DNA from: Aequorivita sp.
Lineage (GTDB): Bacteria > Bacteroidota > Bacteroidia > Flavobacteriales > Flavobacteriaceae
NCBI GenBank assembly: GCA_024637015.1
Contig: JAGXGE010000035.1
Coordinates: forward strand, 1-64,000
Length of the DNA stretch: 64,000 nucleotides
Direction: 5' to 3'
Position 1 is the stretch's first letter. Each line of letters begins with the position of its first letter. The translations under genes were made by a program, and so were the position numbers. Shown here piece after piece: positions 62,257-64,000 of this stretch. The notes under the pieces are model-generated. The model had not been told where the DNA came from. It searched no databases and worked only from the letters and a program-made list of their open reading frames with translations.

Positions 62257-63096
62257 ATGAAAAAATTAATATTAGTACTCGCTGTTCTCTTTGCTCTTTC
62301 TTCCTGTAAGAACGATACAAAGGGAAATTCAGAAAACACCACCGAAAATACTGAGATTGAGGGGTTGGAAGTAGATTCCACTGAAGCCGCTGCAACAAAA
62401 AGTGAAGATAAAGCCAAAGAAATTCCAGCACCCCTTCAAGCTGTTTTTACAGCCCATGGTAGTTTGGACCATTGGAAACAAATGAACAACATTTGTTTTG
62501 AGATGAAAGGAAAAAATGGTGATGAAACCCATACAGTTTCTTTGCCAGACCGAAAAACCAAAATAGAATCCAAGGATTGGTCCATAGGATATGATGGGAA
62601 AGGCGTTTGGCTTTTAAAACATGATTTAGGCTACGAAGGTAATCCGGTATTTTATCACAATTTGATGTTTTATTTTTATGCAATGCCCTTTGTGATTGCA
62701 GATCCGGGAACTAACTATACTGCAGTGGAGCCTACAGAGCTTGATGGAAAAATGTACAACGGTTATAAAATTTCCTATAATGATGGTGTAGGCGATTCTT
62801 CAAAAGACGAGTACATCCTTTATTTTGATCCAGAAACCAATAAAATGGCGTGGCTTGCATATACGGTTACTTTTAAAGACCAAAAGAAAAGCGATGACTG
62901 GCATTTTTTAAGATATGACAAATGGCAAGAAGTACATGGGCTATTGCTGCCAGAAAAGGTTACTTTTTGGAATGTTGAAAACAATAAGCCAAAAGATAAA
63001 AAGATGACTTATAAGTTTGATAAAATTGCAGCTACTGAAACAATGCTTGATGCTTCTGTTTTTGCAAAACCTTCGGAAGCGGAATATGTGAAGTAA
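62257..63096 (+). CDS. Lipoprotein of the DUF6503 type
   Basis: 279 residues from ATG 62257 (MKKLILVLAVLFALSSCKND); a GTG at 62236 would add seven. Lipid Cys is in ALSSC. The mature part holds a low-complexity linker to about 60, then a single domain with APLQAVFTAHGSLDHWKQMN, WSIGYDGKGVWLLK and ADPGTNYTAV, found in Flavobacteriaceae lipoproteins annotated DUF6503. Single gene, role unknown. Confidence 0.8.
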   Translation: MKKLILVLAVLFALSSCKNDTKGNSENTTENTEIEGLEVDSTEAAATKSEDKAKEIPAPLQAVFTAHGSLDHWKQMNNICFEMKGKNGDETHTVSLPDRKTKIESKDWSIGYDGKGVWLLKHDLGYEGNPVFYHNLMFYFYAMPFVIADPGTNYTAVEPTELDGKMYNGYKISYNDGVGDSSKDEYILYFDPETNKMAWLAYTVTFKDQKKSDDWHFLRYDKWQEVHGLLLPEKVTFWNVENNKPKDKKMTYKFDKIAATETMLDASVFAKPSEAEYVK

Positions 63097-63243
63097 TATT
63101 TAGTAATGAGTAATTAGTAATTAATAATTAATAATGAGTGTTTAGTATTCAACGGTTTAAATCACAATTTGACAACCATATAGAAAATCCTTGAACAAAA
63201 ACAAATTAACATCTCAATCTCCCCAATTCACGAATTAACAAAT
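63097..63243. other. Short AT-rich spacer
   Basis: Low-complexity TTAGTAATTAATAATTAATAA sequence, seen in this window in other gene gaps too. Nothing else recognised. Confidence 0.4.
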
Positions 63244-64000
63244 TCATAGCGTTTTATCTTCATAGTAATTTACAACCAGTGCAACCATATAGTCGTAGCT
63301 CATAATGCCGCGGCTCTGGTTATTTGCTTTTAGGAAATTGTCCCAAAAAATTTTCGAAAAACTTTCAAAAGGGTTTTGGTAGCTATCCCAAAAATCACGC
63401 ATTTCTTTATAGCTTTCCAAAATACCGGGATTTATGGTGGTTAAAAGTTCATCGTATGTAGCTTGGTCACGCCGCGCCACTTCATTTATTAAATAGCGCA
63501 AAGTGAAAATATAACCTACATACTGCATATAGGGGTCATCATTGTGTAGCGTTGAAAGGGTGGCAATAAAATTGGCTTCGTTTTCGGCGGCATAACCAAT
63601 TTGGTGCGCTTCTTCGTGACAGGCAACTACGGGAAATTTATAGGTTTTCATCAAATTATTCACCTGTGCCTCTCCAGAAAAAGGATTCAAGTAACCGCTA
63701 TACCCCATATAAGTAAGACCAAGGCTCCAGCCACTTTTCTTAATGCTCCTTGGTGAGTAAGCCAATTGAGGAAACTCTTTCTCAAGATTTTTATAACCAT
63801 TCAAAGTTTTTTTGAACATTTCCTTTTGTGTGTAGGGCAATTCAATTTTCACGCTATCAGCAAAACCAAGTTCGCGGTGCATGGCATTGCTTTTTTCAAT
63901 AAAGCGATCGGTAGTTTTCAGCAATTGCTCTGTATTGTAATCATTCTTCAAACTCAAAGATTTGTGTAGCGGAAGTCGATAATAATTAAATCCCCAAAGC
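63244..64000 (-). CDS. DUF3810 family zinc peptidase, N-terminus outside the window
   Basis: Open to the right edge. The 252 visible residues begin with LWGFNYYRLPLH and run without a stop into the known part. HEEAHQIGY is an HExxH zinc site and NEANF supplies the third ligand type; ARRDQATYDEL and the C-terminal helices fit DUF3810. The family has a membrane-anchored N-terminal part, which is missing here. A TTG at 63957 could only be an internal start. A peptidase role is inferred from the motif. Confidence 0.85.
   Translation of the reverse strand, partial: LWGFNYYRLPLHKSLSLKNDYNTEQLLKTTDRFIEKSNAMHRELGFADSVKIELPYTQKEMFKKTLNGYKNLEKEFPQLAYSPRSIKKSGWSLGLTYMGYSGYLNPFSGEAQVNNLMKTYKFPVVACHEEAHQIGYAAENEANFIATLSTLHNDDPYMQYVGYIFTLRYLINEVARRDQATYDELLTTINPGILESYKEMRDFWDSYQNPFESFSKIFWDNFLKANNQSRGIMSYDYMVALVVNYYEDKTL

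Overview
The window is a stretch of chromosome from a member of the Bacteroidota, almost certainly family Flavobacteriaceae. The signs are an AT-rich base composition, -7 promoter boxes of the TAnnTTTG type, near absence of Shine-Dalgarno sites, several secreted proteins ending in a type IX secretion (T9SS) type A sorting domain, and family-typical genes (DUF5686, DUF3810, DUF2007, YtxJ, exonuclease/GIY-YIG fusion, YbbR next to coaE). The genus cannot be fixed from the sequence alone. No tRNA, rRNA, CRISPR array, transposase, integrase or phage gene was seen.

Layout. 1-2.1 kb: the tail of one T9SS cargo gene and a full paralogue-like cargo gene. 2.2-7.1 kb (+): glycosyltransferase, YbbR-like protein, coaE and a histidine kinase/response regulator pair. 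7.1-14.2 kb (-): a seven-gene run (Gfo/Idh oxidoreductase, 3-hydroxybutyryl-CoA dehydrogenase, DUF1015, YggS, exonuclease/GIY-YIG, voltage-gated K+ channel, miaA). 14.4-20.8 kb: pcm, small enzymes, a DUF5686 outer-membrane protein, smpB, a phosphatase lipoprotein and a CsbD protein. 21.0-21.8 kb: a thioredoxin fused to a T9SS domain.

21.8-27.5 kb is the accessory part: a FAD oxidoreductase, a secreted cupin and a regulator joining DUF4242, a degenerate nucleotide-cyclase domain and an AraC helix-turn-helix; then a large imperfect inverted-repeat element, trmL, a free-standing Asp/Asn beta-hydroxylase and a frameshifted small gene. It lies between conserved genes and holds most of the non-coding DNA with structure.

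27.5-53.3 kb is largely housekeeping: clpB, ytxJ, fumarylacetoacetase, a glyA-led operon, envelope lipoproteins, glutaminyl cyclase, the SRP RNA gene (ffs) followed by 11-bp tandem repeats, an SDR enzyme, fructose-6-phosphate aldolase/transaldolase, a thioredoxin-fold lipoprotein without its cysteines, an ABC-F ATPase with asymmetric ATP sites, two DUF2007 proteins, two fasciclin proteins, pheT and an MFS transporter.

53.3-58.6 kb is a tandem array of three secreted beta-propeller proteins with 7, 7 and 14 calcium-loop repeats, all with T9SS domains; the largest looks like a doubled propeller. 58.6-64 kb: an M48 CAAX-type protease, a SpoU RNA methyltransferase that carries a small repeat inserted in frame, a porin-like barrel, two lipoproteins, and a DUF3810 peptidase gene running off the right edge. 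Most coding calls are firm; the new-biology candidates are the DUF4242/cyclase/AraC cluster, the 25.8-26.0 kb element, the 11-bp repeats and the propeller array.
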